Of a DNA stretch of 25,639 nt, positions 9,654-19,435 are shown piece by piece. Source of the DNA: Branchiostoma floridae (lineage: Eukaryota; Chordata; Leptocardii; Amphioxiformes; Branchiostomatidae); the NCBI RefSeq assembly GCF_000003815.2, contig NC_049985.1:9602247-9627885 (forward strand), read 5' to 3'. Position 1 is the first letter of the stretch, and every line of letters starts with the position of its first letter. Under the pieces are notes generated by a model, which was given only the letters and a program-made list of their open reading frames with translations, was not told the origin of the DNA and searched no databases. Position numbers and translations under genes: made by a program.

Positions 9654-10815
9654 CTTGCTGATGCTGCTGGATTAACCATGTGGTTTTGCTGCTCTTGTAC
9701 GATGATGTATGACTAGAAAGATTAAGATTCTGTTAAACATGGTACCTGCTGATTGCTCTATACCATAAGATATATTAGATAGTCTCTATTATGGTACAGT
9801 TGCCAAAGTGTTGTTCTCTACATTTCTGTTGTAAGGGAAAGACTCCAACCAAGAAAATTAACTAGCTCTGAGAAACTCTTCTTTTCGGAAGACGTCTTTG
9901 CTTACTACTGCTGCTATGTGTATAAAAGTTGAGATGTATAGGTATACTGTTAGAGATGGTAATGAAATAATGTCGTACAGTAAGTGGATTTATGTGTCAC
10001 TGATGAAATTCTTCATTCAAAGTAAAGGTGGTCCATTTTGTGTCTAAGACAATTCTCAAATTTAAGATGGTGTAAGAATGAACATTTTTGTTTTGGGTTA
10101 CATCATGTTTCTATATGGAGAAGATGTTGACTACCCAGTGACCATGTTTTATTGTAACCCTTATGCTTTATCCTTGTGATGTTGATAGACAGTCTTCTAG
10201 GTATTTTGGAAGATCATTGTCACATTGTCTGTAATAGTCTGTCTGACAGTACTTTGGAAAAAAACTGTTACATGCTGCTGTGATTGTACTTGTTCAGTCC
10301 CTCTACTGAAAGTAATCTGCCAAGCATTGCCTTAGATCTGTCACTAACAATGTTTGTAAACTGACTTGTACAAGAGAAGAAGATTCCCTGATGTTTGCTT
10401 CTTGATAATGCTCATTGACTTGTTTAACCCTCCACATTGCATCAAAAGATGTTTTTATTGTTATGTCAAAATTTTCAAATTAAGGTTGAGGAAACACAAA
10501 ATGTGTTGAAGGTGACAAAGTGAATGAAGTCAAATGAAGTCATATGGTAAGGTATGAGCCATGAGGTGACGTTTTTTGGACAGAGGTACTATTTTTCAGT
10601 TCTTAAAATGCTGTCCATCAGGACCGTAGTAATCAGTAAATATGGCAATGGATGGCTATTGTTTCGTAAGATGTTATTGATGCAATACAACAATGAGTGA
10701 GAGATGTATTTATTTGGCCCCACCAAACGCTGGTGCTTATGAAGCTCTGGTTATGTCCAGTTGCAACATCCATGTGTACATTCGTAAAATAAAGTTATGT
10801 TATTTTCTGACTTTG
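9654..10815 (+). other. MGA 3' untranslated region
   Basis: About 1.15 kb of A/T-rich sequence with stops in all frames, running from the TGA at 9651 to just past the AATAAA at 10,788. T-rich stretches and many TGTA motifs (possible Pumilio-type sites) occur; no repeat was recognised. The end is inferred from the poly(A) signal. Confidence 0.65.
10788..10793 (+). promoter_or_regulatory. Poly(A) signal of MGA
   Basis: A canonical AATAAA within GTAAAATAAAGTTATG, followed by T-rich and GT-containing sequence (TTATTTTCTGACTTTGG). It is the first full AATAAA after the stop codon. Confidence 0.65.
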
Positions 10816-11460
10816 GCTTCTACCAATGTTTCTTTTTGTACATAGGGAGCAAAATCAATTGTTCAGATCTCATCAATAGCCACAGTATTTCCTCTCTCTA
10901 AACAGCTGATGAAAACTTCTCAAGATTTGTCAGTAGCTAACAGTGAATTGCCAATTTGATTTCTTGTTTCTTGCATTGGTCTGGAAAAAGTTGGAGCAGT
11001 CGCAACAGAGAGTATAAAATAAACAGTGGTTTTCTTGGAGCTGGCAACGCTACCACTGATACTTATAATCCTCTCACCAAGGACATCATGTCCTTGCTGT
11101 AACCAAGCAGGTTTAAAGACAAGGTGAAACATGACTGAATGGCTTAAAAAAAACAATTAAATACAAAGAATATTTTTGAAATAATTCTAACTAGTTATTA
11201 TTGAAAAATAGAGTGGAATCGTTTTGTTCCTGCATTTCATCACGAGGTCGCCTAACATAACATCACAATGTCCTTCACCTGCATAGAATACATTTACTGG
11301 TATGTAGGACTATATTGGAGTCCATTCCAAGTCACCAAGAGGGGTCCGTTCCAAGTCACCAAGAGGGTTTTTTAATATTTATGACTAGAATAAATTGGAT
11401 AGAATAAAAGAATATCAAGCCACATTAGTTCAAAGATTTTCACAAAATGAAATTTGGATT
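10816..11460. other. Intergenic, no gene seen
   Basis: It holds a 24-bp unit repeated twice in tandem (11,320-11,343 and 11,344-11,367, one mismatch, GTCCATTCCAAGTCACCAAG). A short near-perfect palindrome, CAAGGACATCATGTCCTTG, lies near 11,078. A 78-codon minus-strand frame here has no recognisable features. Confidence 0.6.
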
Positions 11461-12220
11461 GTTACCTCCATGAGAAATGGAGGTAGAGTTTTTGGTCTGT
11501 GTGTCCGGATATTTGTGGTCAGCATAACTCTAGGACCTCTGGATGGATTGTAATGATATTCGGTATGTGGGTAGGTGTTGGAAAGACAAAGGTCAGGATC
11601 GATTTGGGCCCCCTGGTGTGCTACCTTGGTACTGCAACAAAACTTCGATTTTTGGTATCTTTTGACCTGAATGCCATTGTCTTGATTATTTGGTGGCAGA
11701 TAGCTTGTGAATGATGTGAGGAAGAAGTGATGTATGTTTTTGCCCCCTAGCAGCTTGCTCTGGAACTGCAGGAGCATTCTGGTCAAAATCTTCCAAGGGG
11801 CATAACGGAACATAGGAACGACGAATTTCCATGATGTTTAGCACGCAGGTATCTTTGACAGAGATGTACATAGTGAAGTGCGAATAATACAAATTTGGAC
11901 TTAATGTGCATAATTATTGAGGAAAATCTATATTTACAGTGTTTTCCATTAAAGGATTCAAATACAAGTAACGTAAAGTTTGTGGCAGGTGGAAGATTAG
12001 CAGATACCAGTTATGCAAATAACTCACTAATTTGCTTAATACATGTGAAAGTGTCATAACTATTTTAAGTACATGTTGTCAATGATTGGATTGTAAACAT
12101 TGTGACCTGTGTAATTTTAATAGTTAAAGGAGTACATAATCAGGCATAAATTATGCAGATGTATAAGTCATTTGCATAATCAGAATATTTCATGGAGGTA
12201 TGAGGTCTCCGAACTCTTGT
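11461..12220. repeat. Non-coding repeat with ACCTCCATGA inverted ends
   Basis: The left end GTTACCTCCATGAGAAAT and the right end, inverted ATACCTCCATGAAAT followed by a CCTCAT boundary, form short terminal inverted repeats. A second partial copy of the right end, in reverse orientation, lies at 19,320-19,435, so this is an interspersed family. The interior is non-coding and carries several TTTGCATAA-type stretches near its right end. It is probably a non-autonomous DNA element. Confidence 0.55.
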
Positions 12221-13019
12221 TGTAGATGTCTTGGGAACATTTTGAAAGTGGCCATTCGCAAATTTCTCTATTTTCAATTATCATACCAGCGTTTGCCGTT
12301 TGGGTATGTACACAAACAGATTTCATAGTATGCATCACACAACCAATCAGAACAACTATTAGGATTCATCCATTTTTATTGGACAAATCCACATCACACT
12401 TAGCTGCTATTCCACTTCATTCCGCTGAGTAAATTGTGGCGTGCTTGTACGGCAGCAAGTTGGTGAAAGGGCGGGACATGAATAAGAGACATTACAAACG
12501 CTCTCCCAGACGAGCAGGAATTCGAGAAAGGCTTGCAGAGGTACCGATCGAGTCATACTTTGGGTGCTATTGCTGCCAGATCCGCTACAAGTGCACTAGT
12601 GTCATATTATGCAAACAAGTGATCCAGCTCCACGTGAGTGTTGATCCCAGGTGCTACCATGTTGCCTGTGGGTGTTCTCATACGGAATGTTACTGCGACC
12701 TCACTTTGGATCACAGAAGGAGACTATAGTCTCATTGATCACAGGTGGTAAACAGTTGATACCAGCGCGAATATTGATTAATCTTGATGGTCAACATCAA
12801 CTGAAAGGTTATCTGAGTTGGTGAATTACACTATGAAGCATTTTCGACCGAAGACTGGCTCAGTATCCTTCAGCTCTGACAGGAGACGTCACGCACGTAT
12901 GACGCCAGCAATGGATCAAATGTTGGTAGGTCGATATCGCCCAGACATCAAAGCCATGATCGAGGATGAACAGAACGGTACTTTCTGGACACTTTAACTG
13001 TGATTATTAAATATAAGTC
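12221..13019. other. Intergenic, no supported gene
   Basis: It contains short open frames (97 codons at 12,436-12,729, opening on GTG; 54 codons at 12,833-12,997 from ATG). Neither shows a domain, splice context or promoter. It may be the decayed upstream part of the adjacent Penelope-like fragment, but I see no reverse-transcriptase motif. Confidence 0.5.
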
Positions 13020-13640
13020 CCTGTGAGTGAAGACTAGCGGCAGATCCACCCACACAAACCAATATTTGAATCCTAGATATGTGGAGAAACTGAGCTTCCG
13101 CTGGATACCGAACATACTTTGAGAAATAAGTAAAGGGAGCCATCAGAATACTGGACACTGAACAGAACTACTTTGTAAGGGTATAAAAGAGACATTTTGG
13201 TTTGGTTTGCAAATTTGGTTTATTTCGATCTCCATTAGTGAAACATCACGGGAGTCCAAATCAAGCTAATACAAAATATAACAACAAAAATATACAGCAA
13301 ATTATGACTTTGAATGAATAGAAAGCAAATATAGGGTGAACTCAAAATCAGTGATAGACATACATCAAGGTAACATAAGATGAATCGATTGTGCTCAATT
13401 TATACCCCAAAATGAATGAATCATCAGAAAACTTGATAACGTCAACTCAAAATTGGAGTGGGAGAGGTCGGAGGTCAAACAAAAATGAAATGCCAGTTAC
13501 ATAAGTGCACTGCAGCCATCACTGAACAGAGACGGTGGGCGTTATAAAATTCCTGGCACGTTTGACCAATTGCTGATGTCACGTATCCGCAAGATCATGT
13601 GACAATAAGATTACGTGTCTGTAGCTCTCGCGAGTTTTAT
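13020..13640 (+). pseudogene. Penelope-like element fragment, left copy (GIY-YIG C-terminus)
   Basis: Plus-strand remnants of the endonuclease end of a Penelope-like element. IRILDTEQNY appears at about 13,146-13,175. After a ~300-bp insertion comes PSLNRDGGRYKIPGTFDQLL, running to a TGA at 13,600. The order ILD-E followed by PSLN-DGGRY is diagnostic of the GIY-YIG domain that Penelope-like retroelements carry after their reverse transcriptase. Frameshifts precede the insertion, so the copy is dead. Upstream of about 13,100 the match to the right-hand copy becomes weak. Confidence 0.65.
13196..13498 (-). mobile_element. 5'-truncated LINE 3' end inserted in the left Penelope-like copy
   Basis: Read on the minus strand, it ends GGAGATCGAAATAAACC followed by a degenerate (ATTTG/CAAAC)n-type tail at 13,196-13,225. 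This is the usual form of a non-LTR retrotransposon 3' end. It interrupts the conserved KE-IYIR portion of the Penelope-like frame: the right-hand copy is continuous at this point. About 300 bp; no coding part remains. Confidence 0.55.
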
Positions 13641-13890
13641 GTTACAATGCTAAACTTTCTTCCGACACAAAAATACACACGGACCGAATTATCAACGACC
13701 ACTGTCGCCTTCTTCATGATCAATACTGATGATCAAACACTTCAGAACGTACACTCGCGAAAGTTACGGACACTTGATCTAATTAACACGTGATCTTGTG
13801 GATACGTGTCGTCAGCAATTGGTCAAACGACGTGAAACGTGCCAGGAAGTTTATAACGCCCACCGTCTCCGTTTAGTGATGGCTCGTATT
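13500..13890. repeat. Large imperfect inverted repeat formed by the two Penelope-like ends
   Basis: 13,500-13,636 and 13,755-13,890 are inverted copies (CAGCAATTGGTCAAAC, TATAACGCCCACCGTCTC and others). Between them is a ~120-bp spacer belonging to the right copy's 3' UTR. The two elements therefore stand tail to tail. Confidence 0.75.
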
Positions 13891-14350
13891 ACCTGATGTA
13901 TATGACCTCCTTTGTACCCCTTCTTAAGTAGTCCTGTTCAGTGTCCAGTATTCTGATTTTGTCCAGTGAGACGGTATACGTATGGTCCGGTGATTCAATG
14001 TGGATGTGTTGAGAGACTTCCGACGACAGCGAGCTTGGGCGTTTGTGTTCAAGGAATCTGGTTCTCACTGAGTGAGCGGTCTGTCTCTCCAATGACAATG
14101 TTGGATTCTTCTCAAGTCCCTTTCCTTGTAGCTCCCTGACATGGACTGTGGTATACAACGCAGCAATTCACTTCTCTACTGTGTCAGTAGGTTTGAAGCA
14201 GGTAGGGATTCCGTGTCTGCGTCTGTTGAAAACTTCATCCTTGTGTACTGTTTTGAAAGGAAGAAAGTTTAGCATTGTACTATGATTACTACCAACACTA
14301 TTACTAGTATATACCATGATAATCTCTTGAGTTTGCGTTTCGAAGTGATT
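13641..14350 (-). pseudogene. Penelope-like element fragment, right copy (GIY-YIG domain)
   Basis: The minus strand carries, in order, GIPTCFKPTDTV (about 14,212-14,177), a frame-shifted IGETDRSLS, RTRFLEHKRPSSLSSEVSQH, KIRILDTEQDYLRRGTKE, then after one in-frame TAA, YEPSLNGDGGRYKLPGTF. This matches the GIY-YIG endonuclease end of Penelope-like elements: the YIGET segment, the R--EH motif, the KEAIYIR motif, and PSLN-DGGRY. At least one frameshift and two stops make it inactive. Its 3' UTR (13,755 to 13,641) holds a degraded hammerhead-like stretch around 13,684-13,722. Confidence 0.7.
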
Positions 14351-16199
14351 GGCCATCAGTATTTATCCTGAAAAAGGTGACAAAAAATTTTAGCCGTGTG
14401 GGAAAAAAGTTTAGCACTGAACTATGCATTTTGGTAGCAAGTATAACCAACAAGCAACGATCAGTAATAACTCATGATCAAAAAGAAAATCTGCCTCAAT
14501 CTGAATTTGAAAGTCAATGTGATAGTCTGTTTGTGGTGTTGATCTCGTTTTGTCGTTTTCAAGATTATTACTAATACAACGTGTAGTTGTCAAATGGAAG
14601 GTCAACTTGCATAAGATACGCCTTCCCGGGGGTCGGGTGTTCACTTGAAAGATACTTTTCAGATTGTCAGTCATATATCATCTGTGTTTGTCCGTCTTGA
14701 TCCATCCTCTTCTTTCACTAACACAGTGTCTCTCATTACATGGCGGCTCTAGTGATTATTGTGAATATTAAAAGCTATGATTTCGTAGTCTAAAAATGCG
14801 GTTATTATCCGTTCTGTAATTGCCAAAAGTCAAAACAGCTCCACTTGTTATGCTTACCAGAGCCGACATCATGGTATCTTTAAACAACCTTATGTATTTG
14901 TTAAACTACCGATCCTCATTCATAGGCTTTGTACTGAATACTAGATAACGGATTTGCATCGTATTCCGGATGACTACTGATCAACAATTACTTTGACTGT
15001 GGAATTTCTTCCTTGTTTGACATTAATTGGCGTGGATGTCTAACCAACAGCTTCCTGCCCGAAGAAACAAGTCGAGTGTCTGTCAATGGTACTGAAATCT
15101 AACATTGACTGAACAGGTTTGATTGCCAAGTAAAGTCAACAGATGACAATGACCATACGTTGATATCTAGTGCTACTTCTTGAAAACAATATAGTTCATC
15201 CAAAAGTCTGCCGCGTTGCCGTTTGTTACGCGTACGATGCGCTTGCTGCACCACCCTATTGGTTATCACCAGTTCATTTCGACTATATTCTCGTGAAAGC
15301 CCACAGTGGCACTGGTGGTTACTTTTTGTTTACGTTATAGGCTACATAAGAAACACCACCACAAACATTTTGTCTAGGAGGAATGGACACTAAGTAACCA
15401 CTTTTCAGAAATGAAGCAAAGATTGGCTCAACGCCTGCTTGTCAAGTTGACGTTGCTTGACGTTGCTTGCCATTGAGACCACTTCTTACTAACTTGCGCA
15501 CCTGTCACGATCATACAATCAAATGGTCGCGACCGTGAGGACTTTTCCCTAACTTCGAACAGATTGTATGAGCTGTGACAACACTTGGCCTTCGAAATGT
15601 GCAGGTTCAATTCTAATTGTGAGGTAACTTTAGACACATTTCTTCATTAACGGCATATTTTCAAAATCTGTACACCAGGAGCAGCAAGAACGCCAGAAAT
15701 CAACCTTTGTCGAGTTCTTTCGTAGGATCGTCATTGTTTTACAACAGCAAAGATACATATTTATTGCAATGATTATGCAAAATTTAAAGATGCTAAATAG
15801 CAGTTACTCAAGCGACTGGATATGCTCTGTTTGGAATGACCAACTGAAGTCTCAGTAAGATACTGATTGCGATTTAACGGATAACTGCAGATCATTTCAG
15901 TACGTGGTAGGTAAGCTTAAGTAAAGCGCAATGGACTCTTGGTACTCACAAGGAGATAATCAGACGCTTTTATTTTAAGGCGTTGCTCTTGTGACACTTA
16001 AACGGTTCAACATGTCATTGAAACTTGTCAACATGAATAAAGAAAACCAAAACGACATCCCTAAGGCTTTGTATTATGCAGGTTCAAAGTGTCCTTGTTT
16101 TTTCTACTTGCAGACAAAGTTTTGTGACGTTCCTCAAGGACGTTGCTTAAAAGACGGCGAGTACAGAGCAGACAATTCAATGCCCGTCTGTCCGCCATT
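14351..16199. other. Intergenic, no gene seen
   Basis: Stop-rich in all frames. AAAGTTTAGCA-TG-ACTATG occurs twice as a degenerate direct repeat (about 14,265 and 14,408). A GC-richer patch near 15,210-15,240 (GTTACGCGTACGATGCGC) is followed by a CCAAT-like CTATTGGTTA, but I see no exon or splice context beside it. Confidence 0.5.
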
Positions 16200-16275
16200 T
16201 TCGTAGCACGCGGCTTGGCGCGATTTCCTACCCATGGTGCATTGCGTAAACGAGCCATGGCCGCCATGTTCACAA
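16200..16275 (+). promoter_or_regulatory. GC-rich promoter with E2F-, ZNF143- and YY1-like sites
   Basis: A CpG-rich patch carries three recognised promoter motifs within 60 bp. TTGGCGCGATTT at 16,215-16,226 is E2F-like. TACCCATGGTGCATTGCG at 16,229-16,246 differs at three core bases from the ZNF143/Staf site TACCCACAATGCATTG. GCCGCCATGTT at 16,260-16,270 is YY1-like, with one mismatch. No TATA box. The grouping is typical of housekeeping or cell-cycle promoters. Its target is inferred to be the + strand gene downstream. Confidence 0.5.
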
Positions 16276-16360
16276 ACGCGAGGCAGGAGGGGTAGTGTCG
16301 AGTTCTTGCCCGGATTCTGCAAAAACTGACGAGAATTATCGGATTTGCGGCAAGATGCAG
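16276..16360 (+). other. Candidate first (non-coding) exon of the downstream gene
   Basis: Sequence following the promoter motifs ends at CAAGATGCAG|GTAACT, a good splice donor at 16,361. The 5' end is a guess. An ATG four bases before the donor would open only a very short frame if joined to the 21,715 exon. Confidence 0.35.
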
Positions 16361-17329
16361 GTAACTTACCGTTTTCTTGTGATTTTCATCGGGCCAGATT
16401 GTGGAGATTAGGGAAAGTAAAGGCGTGGTGGCCGCTCAGTCCAAGGCAGTCGTCGTGGACCTAGTTCCGGGAGTCTGCAATTTTGAAAACACGCCATGAG
16501 GGGGTATGGGACGGGAAGTAACCGGAATATTTCTGCAGATTCGCACCCTATGTCGAGATTCACCATTCTAACGGCACACCTAATAGTGCACGTCATCTCA
16601 CATGGCATGTTGATGGATTGAAAGCCTGTTCGTGGCAGTTTTATTACGTTTTGTGCGGGTACGCAGCGAGTGGAACCCGCGAATACGAACGCCCTCTATT
16701 GCACAGTCCCTGTAATGGACTAGGCACGTGTCTGGGTAGGGTAACGTCTCATTCACATGCAAAATAAGACACAATACTGCGATTTTGGACGTTTCAATGC
16801 CATGCATCGTGTAAATCATTTCTTTCTTAAGCAACACATGGCACGGGTAACAAACTAAGTGCACATTTAAATCAGTTGAGCGTTATTTTGCGTGGCGTCC
16901 GGAGTTGAGGGGGTTAGGTGGGGTGGAGCCTATGCCTGGCCGCAAAGCCCCATGGTCTAGCTGTTTAACAAACATTTGCCGAAGCACGCCACATACTCAG
17001 ACATGATTACCTCTGTTTCCAGGCTGGTTGCAAATTGTCTGTCTTGTATTAACATGTATATGGATGTTGTGTACAGTGTTTTTGTAGTCAACAAGTTATA
17101 TATGCCTTTTGAACATTGTTTTATGACAGTTATGGGCATTCTGAACACCTGTAACCTTACCTGGCCCCTACAATCACCTGTCTTTACATTGTTAGCCATG
17201 ACCAGGCACTGTTACCTGAGCAGTGGGCAGGGAACATTTAGCTGACAACATATGGGGCAAAATACTTGCATACAATTAAAAACTGCCAAAGAAGGCCACT
17301 CGGGACTGATATAAATCTGGACTATCTGA

Positions 17330-17455
17330 ACAGGTGGTCACTACAGACAGGGTTTTAAATGCATGTGTCAATTGAAAATATTATCTAAGGGGCCTGCTAA
17401 AACTGGTCACACAGGACAGGTAGTCATTATGTAGAGTGGTCACTTGTGCCTTTTT
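17330..17455. repeat. GGTCAC-rich degenerate minisatellite-like repeat
   Basis: Phrases CAGGTGGTCACTACAGACAG, ACTGGTCACACAGGACAGGT, GGTAGTCATTATG and GTGGTCACTTGTG recur with similar spacing. This suggests a diverged tandem or interspersed repeat. Confidence 0.45.
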
Positions 17456-18490
17456 TAATAGTGTTTTGTTTTTGTGTCACCCTTTAAGTACACAAATTCA
17501 CAGTGATTCAAGTGCAGATATTTTCAGTTGTGAAATTCAGAGTCAGCTTAACTTAAAACACATTTATTACATGTAACGTTAACGTTATATGCAAACAATA
17601 TGTGACAAGAAATTGGATGCACTAGACACCCTGGAGACAGCCTTACACTGGGGAGCAGATCCTCTAACAAGCATGAAATTCTGATTGACCAGGGATGTTA
17701 CTAGGTCACTTGTGGTCACAGTCTTTAACAGTACCCTCTTTGACAGTAATTTTACCCCTTGTGATACCTTAGAATGCACCATTTTTACTTTAAGTTCTCT
17801 AAATCTCTGCACCATGGAAGGTGGGTGCCCCCAGACCCACCTAAAATACTTGCATGTAGCACTTTCTGTGCCGCGACTCTTAAGTCGCCTAGAATTTTGG
17901 ACTCCCTATAATAAAATCCTTGATAAAAGCCTGATACACGTGTATGCCAGTTATGTTCCCCTTAATTTAAATTAATGTTAAGCATTGCACAAGTGATAAT
18001 AATAAGAGCTGTATTAAACTTTTAAACTAAAGTAATTTATGTGTATCAAAATGACAGCATTACAAAAGAAAGAGGAAGACAGGTGTGACATACATTTCAG
18101 TTGAAGAAAAAATAGAAAAGCGTTGACAAATTAGCGACTAAAATTAATCACAGGGAGCTGCAAGGAAAAAGGTTTTTAACACTTGATGCCTCACATCTAT
18201 TATATAACTAATGTTAACAATGACTATTATGTGGATATGGTACTCCAAAGCAACAGGTCTCTTTACTCTCGCCAATATTGTTGGAAAGGTTTACTCAAAT
18301 GTCTTATTTTGATTCAGGAATGGGAAGGGGTGATCTACTGCTAGACAAAGGCTGGATGATGACTTTTGAAGTTTTTTAAACAGAGTGATGTAGATATCAT
18401 TTTATGCCCCTTGTTGTACTTACTCTTATTAGTATTAATAGATATCATGCACTATAAGTAGGTATTGAAATACCACTTGCAGAGATCAAA

Positions 18491-18530
18491 ATTTTTGTCA
18501 ACAGGTGCACATTTTTGTCAACAGGTGCAC
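18491..18530. repeat. Perfect 20-bp tandem duplication
   Basis: ATTTTTGTCAACAGGTGCAC occurs twice head to tail without mismatch. It is followed by A- and G-homopolymer runs, pointing to recent slippage. Confidence 0.85.
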
Positions 18531-19319
18531 AGAAAAAAATTGGGGGGGGGCACAGCAAAGAAGTATGCCATTGTAGTAAAATGTTAAGTACAGTTTTGAG
18601 CTTTGAAAAATTGCGACACATGTTGTTTGGGCACTTAATTAAGTTAAGAAAATGCTGTGTACTAGTGTACAGTAGTTCTGTTACAACTTACATGTAAGTG
18701 CATAACACCACACTAATATCTAGTAGGTACACCTTTGCACCCTTGATTCATAATTAGGTACACAGCTCCAAGATGGGTGCACAAAAGTCAAAAGTGCATG
18801 ATGCAGCATATGTACCCAGTATTTCGAGCCCTGGCTTGCAGATGGATGTTAACCTTCACCTGACCTGTCCCAGTCCAGACACAGTACAACATGTACAGAT
18901 AGATGGATTTTTGTGTCATGTACTGTTTGTTGCCACCCAAAGTACCTCTCTCTCCATGCCAGAATACTATACAGAAAAGTCTTATTTCTGCCTATGATAT
19001 CACAGCATCTGCATTATAAAACATGCCAAATATCAAGACAATCAATCAAAATGGTGAGTTATGTTCACAGACAGATGGTCACATACATTAACATTGACGA
19101 AACATGACTTTCTTTGCGTAGGTATATTAAAAAAAAATTTTATGGTCTAGCATTCAGTGAAGCAATCTGATATCTAGTTCACAAAAGTGATTTAAAAGTG
19201 CCGTTCTTGTTCATTATTAATGAAGATTTGATAGATTTTACCCATGCTCTAGTTATGATGATGATCGGCTGGCTTCATCTTCATATGATACACCTCAAGT
19301 CATGATGAAAAAGTCATAT

Positions 19320-19435
19320 TCAACACTAGAGTTCCACGACCTCATACCTCCATCAAATGATGTTAACCTTTTCAAGTGCCGGTTTATGAATGCTAGATTG
19401 ATTATGCAAATAACATTCTCATTTGCATAAATTAT
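19320..19435. repeat. Second, reversed copy of the ACCTCCATGA repeat (right end)
   Basis: AGAGTTC, ACCTCATACCTCCATCAAAT, TGATTATGCAAATAACATTC and TTTGCATAAATTAT match, inverted, the right end of the 11,461-12,220 repeat. The copy is interrupted at 19,435 by a LINE and seems to resume at 20,974, where it soon becomes unrecognisable. Confidence 0.55.
19425..19435. repeat. Target-site duplication of the LINE, copy 1
   Basis: GCATAAATTAT, identical to 20,974-20,984 on the far side of the element. Confidence 0.65.

Larger units (their letters stand above)
16361..19319 (+). other. Presumed first intron, upstream part
   Basis: No coding exon supported. Items seen: a GGTCAC-rich repeat (about 17,330-17,455), a TAACGTTAACGTTA palindrome at 17,574-17,587, GCGACTCTTAAGTCGC near 17,873, a perfect 20-bp tandem duplication at 18,491-18,530 and a run of nine G at 18,542-18,550. 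The rest is A/T-rich and stop-filled. Confidence 0.45.

Noticed and set aside
10920-11156. 78-codon minus-strand frame
   Set aside because: No domain, splice sites or conservation clue.
12436-12729. 97-codon Cys-containing frame
   Set aside because: Starts at GTG, no family resemblance, lies between mobile elements.
12833-12997. 54-codon frame from an ATG
   Set aside because: Too short and unsupported; may be debris of the Penelope-like copy.
13620-13640. CTCGCGAG motif as a promoter element
   Set aside because: It belongs to the Penelope-like 3' region and is mirrored in the other copy, so it is repeat sequence rather than a gene promoter.
15991-16206. 71-codon frame just upstream of the promoter
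   Set aside because: Ends inside the promoter patch and has no recognisable features.
17685-17975. 96-codon plus-strand frame
   Set aside because: Overlaps an opposite-strand frame of similar length, low-complexity intronic sequence, no coding signature.
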